Positions 61,858 to 64,000 of a stretch of 64,000 nt of DNA are shown piece by piece; the first letter of the stretch is position 1; every line of letters begins with the position of its first letter. Source of the DNA: Massilia yuzhufengensis (GTDB taxonomy: Bacteria; Pseudomonadota; Gammaproteobacteria; Burkholderiales; Burkholderiaceae_D); assembly GCF_900112225.1 (NCBI RefSeq), contig NZ_FOLD01000015.1, positions 58,223 through 122,222 on the forward strand, given 5' to 3'. The position numbers and the translations under genes are program-made. Under the pieces are notes generated by a model. It searched no databases. It saw nothing but the letters and a program-made list of their open reading frames with translations, and had not been told where the DNA came from.

Positions 61858-63518
61858 AGGCCCTTCCTCGCGCAGCGGCCGCCTTTGCCGTGCTGGCCCT
61901 GGCCGCGGGCGGCGCCATCGCCGCTCCCGACCTCGGCCAGGCCACCAAGCAGGCCACCAACTGGACCGCGATCGGCATGTTCGCGGCCTTCGTCATCTTC
62001 ACCCTGTTCATCACCAAGTGGGCCGCCTCGCGCACCCGCTCGGCGTCCGATTTTTATACGGCAGGGGGCGGCATCACGGGCTTCCAGAATGGCCTGGCGA
62101 TTGCCGGCGACTTCATGTCGGCCGCGTCCTTCCTCGGCATTTCGGCCGCCGTGTTCCTCGACGGCTTCGACGGCCTGATCTACGCCATCGGCTTCCTGGT
62201 CGGCTGGCCCGTCATCACCTTCCTGATGGCCGAGCGCCTGCGCAACCTGGGCCGCTTCACCTTCGCCGACGTCGCCGCCTACCGCTTCCACCAGAAACCC
62301 ATCCGCGTGTTCGCGGCCTCGGGCACGCTGGTGGTGGTGCTGTTCTATCTCATCGCGCAGATGGTCGGCGCCGGCCAGCTGATCAAGCTGCTGTTCGGCC
62401 TCGAGTACTGGATGGCGGTGGTGATCGTGGGCGTGCTGATGATGGTCTACGTGCTGTTCGGCGGCATGACGGCCACCACCTGGGTGCAGATCATCAAGGC
62501 CGTGCTGCTGCTGTCGGGCGCCTCCTACATGGCGTTCTCGGTGCTGGCGCAGTACGACTTCAGCCCGGAAAAATTGTTCGCCACCGCCACCGAAGTGCAT
62601 GCCAAGGGCTTCAGCATCATGGGGCCGGGTAACTTCGTCAAGGATCCCATCTCCGCCATTTCCTTTGGCATGGCGCTGATGTTCGGCACCGCCGGGCTGC
62701 CGCACATCCTGATGCGTTTCTTCACCGTGCCCAGCGCCAAGGAAGCGCGCAAGTCGGTGCTGTGGGCCACCACCTGGATCGGCTACTTCTACATCCTCAC
62801 CTTCATCATCGGCTTTGGCGCCATCGTGCTGGTCGGAACCAATCCGGAATTCAAGGACGCCGCCGGCAAGCTGCTGGGCGGGAACAACATGGCGGCGGTG
62901 CACCTGGCCAAGGCCGTGGGCGGCGACATTTTCCTCGGCTTCATCTCGGCCGTGGCCTTCGCCACCATCCTGGCGGTGGTGGCCGGCCTGACCCTGTCCG
63001 GCGCCTCGGCCGTCTCGCACGACCTGTACGCCACCGTGTTCGCCAAAGGCACCGCCACCAGCAGCAGCGAGCTGCGGGTGTCGAAAATCACCACCATCGT
63101 GCTCGGCTTCATCGCCGTGCTGCTCGGTATCGCCTTCGAAAAGCAGAACGTCGCCTTCATGGTGTCGCTGGCCTTCGCCATCGCCGCCTCGGCCAACTTC
63201 CCGGTGCTGTTCATGTCTGTCCTGTGGAGCAAATGCACCACGCGCGGCGCGACCATCGGCGGCTTCCTGGGCCTGGGCACGGCAGTGGTCCTCACCATCG
63301 TGTCGAAGTCGGTCTGGGTCGATGTGCTGGGCAATGCGGAAGCGATCTTCCCTTATACGTCGCCGGCGATCTTCTCGATGCCGATCGGTTTCATCGGGAT
63401 CTGGCTGTTCTCGGTGCTCGACACCAGCCCGCGCGCGGCGATCGACAAGGCGGGCTTCGAGGCGCAGGAAGTGCGGTCGGAGACTGGGATTGGTGCGGCG
63501 GGGGCAAGCGGGCACTAA
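61854..63518 (+). CDS. actP: Cation/acetate symporter ActP
   Basis: 554 residues. A hydrophobic signal-like N-terminus is followed by 13 TM helices of the sodium:solute symporter fold. [32 protein letters not shown], the usual SSF start, and [20 protein letters not shown] match ActP closely. [15 protein letters not shown] lies in a later loop. It imports acetate and other short carboxylates with Na+ or H+. The divergent PrpR-type activator and the shared palindrome suggest induction by an acid or propionate-related signal. It is the last gene of a two-gene operon. Confidence 0.95.
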   Translation: MKALPRAAAAFAVLALAAGGAIAAPDLGQATKQATNWTAIGMFAAFVIFTLFITKWAASRTRSASDFYTAGGGITGFQNGLAIAGDFMSAASFLGISAAVFLDGFDGLIYAIGFLVGWPVITFLMAERLRNLGRFTFADVAAYRFHQKPIRVFAASGTLVVVLFYLIAQMVGAGQLIKLLFGLEYWMAVVIVGVLMMVYVLFGGMTATTWVQIIKAVLLLSGASYMAFSVLAQYDFSPEKLFATATEVHAKGFSIMGPGNFVKDPISAISFGMALMFGTAGLPHILMRFFTVPSAKEARKSVLWATTWIGYFYILTFIIGFGAIVLVGTNPEFKDAAGKLLGGNNMAAVHLAKAVGGDIFLGFISAVAFATILAVVAGLTLSGASAVSHDLYATVFAKGTATSSSELRVSKITTIVLGFIAVLLGIAFEKQNVAFMVSLAFAIAASANFPVLFMSVLWSKCTTRGATIGGFLGLGTAVVLTIVSKSVWVDVLGNAEAIFPYTSPAIFSMPIGFIGIWLFSVLDTSPRAAIDKAGFEAQEVRSETGIGAAGASGH

Positions 63519-63551
63519 AACGCCGAGAGCAAGCCACCCTAAGCAAACCAC

Positions 63552-63646
63552 GTCGTACGCGCCACTGGCGCCTACGACTTCCCGCGCAGGCGGGAACCCA
63601 ATTTGCAAGCGTTCCCGTAACGCATGCAGAACTTGGGTTCCCGCCT
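63552..63646. repeat. REP-like palindromic repeats, copy 3 and an inverted truncated copy
   Basis: GTCGTACGCGCC-ACT-GGCGCCTACGAC, then TTCCCGC/GCGGGAA hairpin and CCCAATTTGC, as in copy 2. A second, reversed part follows: AGGCGGGAACCCAA at 63588-63601 is the exact reverse complement of 63633-63646. The reversed copy keeps sequence up to about 63650 and then stops matching where the IS element begins. Confidence 0.72.
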
Positions 63647-63650
63647 ACGC

Positions 63651-64000
63651 GCACTGCTGTCCGGAATAATTTGCTTGACTTAGCAAGGAGGGGTTGCAGG
63701 CATTGGTTTACGAGGGTTAACCTCGGTTTGCCAACTTAAAAACCAAACCTGCAACCATGTACAGCATAACGACATTTCAAGAATTAATGAAGGGGCTGCC
63801 CCGCGCTGCCTTCGATCAGGCAGTCGCCCGCCACAATGCCGCCAAATACACCAAGCACTTCAAGCCTTGGAATCACATGACGGCGATGGTGTATGCGCAG
63901 GCCAGCGGAGCGCCGAGTTTGCGTGCCCTCGAAACTGGCTTCAATGCGCACGCATCGCATCACTACCATCTCGGCGCCTCAATGCTCAAGCGTTCGACGC
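63651..64000 (+). mobile_element. IS4-family insertion sequence, left part only
   Basis: The boundary is put near 63651 because the repeat ends there and a new AT-richer sequence (TGTCCGGAATAATTTGC) begins. The transposase starts at 63757. Between them an inverted pair, GGTTGCAGG near 63692 and CCTGCAACC ending at 63756, can fold the leader. The right end lies outside the window, so terminal repeats and target duplication cannot be checked. Confidence 0.65.
63757..64000 (+). CDS. IS4-family transposase with DUF4372 N-terminus (cut by window end)
   Basis: 81 residues are visible and the frame is open at the window edge. MYSITTFQELMKGLPRAAFD, then HNAAKYTKHFKPWNHMTAMVYAQASGAPSLRALETGFNAH and HHYHLGASMLKRST, are the usual start of IS4 transposases with a DUF4372 domain, which binds the element ends. 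The DDE catalytic residues would be downstream. The ATG directly follows the right arm of an inverted repeat that may hide the translation start in long read-through transcripts. Confidence 0.88.
   Translation, partial: MYSITTFQELMKGLPRAAFDQAVARHNAAKYTKHFKPWNHMTAMVYAQASGAPSLRALETGFNAHASHHYHLGASMLKRST

Overview
The window is GC-rich (by eye well above 60 percent), densely coded DNA from a betaproteobacterium, most likely Oxalobacteraceae of the Massilia/Telluria/Duganella type. The reasons are three PEP-CTERM proteins with a TIGR03790-type protein, the gene families and order, adjacent monomeric and dimeric isocitrate dehydrogenases, and intergenic palindromes of the kind common in that group. 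No rRNA, tRNA or CRISPR array was seen.

Layout. (1) 1-16.6 kb: an exopolysaccharide locus read rightward. It holds the end of a Wzx-type flippase, five glycosyltransferases of families GT4, GT2 and GT14, two heparinase II/III-fold polysaccharide lyase-like proteins, and a sugar-nucleotide block (UDP-GlcNAc 2-epimerase, WecG/TagA-type transferase, GalE, an NDP-sugar pyrophosphorylase, ManC) closed by a strong terminator. (2) 16.7-28.5 kb: surface and secreted proteins. These are two PEP-CTERM proteins, a TIGR03790-type protein, a large extracellular nuclease behind a near-consensus Pho box, three small lipoproteins (two are tandem six-cysteine paralogues), a 2OG-Fe(II) oxygenase, and a leftward PEP-CTERM plus subtilase operon. 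(3) 29.0-38.5 kb: one compact operon for a type II secretion-like machine with GspG/F/E/D and PilM/N/O/P-like platform proteins. (4) 38.5-52.4 kb: housekeeping genes murJ, rpsT, monomeric icd, rluE, dimeric icd, a cold-shock gene, clpS-clpA and a tricorn-like S41 protease. (5) 52.5-64 kb: a chemotaxis receptor, a repeat cluster, a GH1-like glycosidase, a truncated rRNA methyltransferase, an NTF2-like protein, a reverse-transsulfuration pair (CBS and CGL/CGS), a PrpR-type sigma-54 activator divergent from DUF485-ActP, and the start of an IS4-family element.

How the genes fit together. Regions 1-3 read as an outward-facing programme: make and trim an exopolysaccharide, display PEP-CTERM proteins, release nuclease and protease, and run a type II-like secretion apparatus. 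The exosortase itself is not in the window. The most informative regulatory signals are the Pho box before the nuclease, an identical promoter/operator module before the two unrelated isocitrate dehydrogenases, and a palindrome plus a -24/-12-like site between prpR and the acetate permease genes. Several intergenic repeats abut or supply gene ends, and an IS4-family element appears to interrupt one of them.
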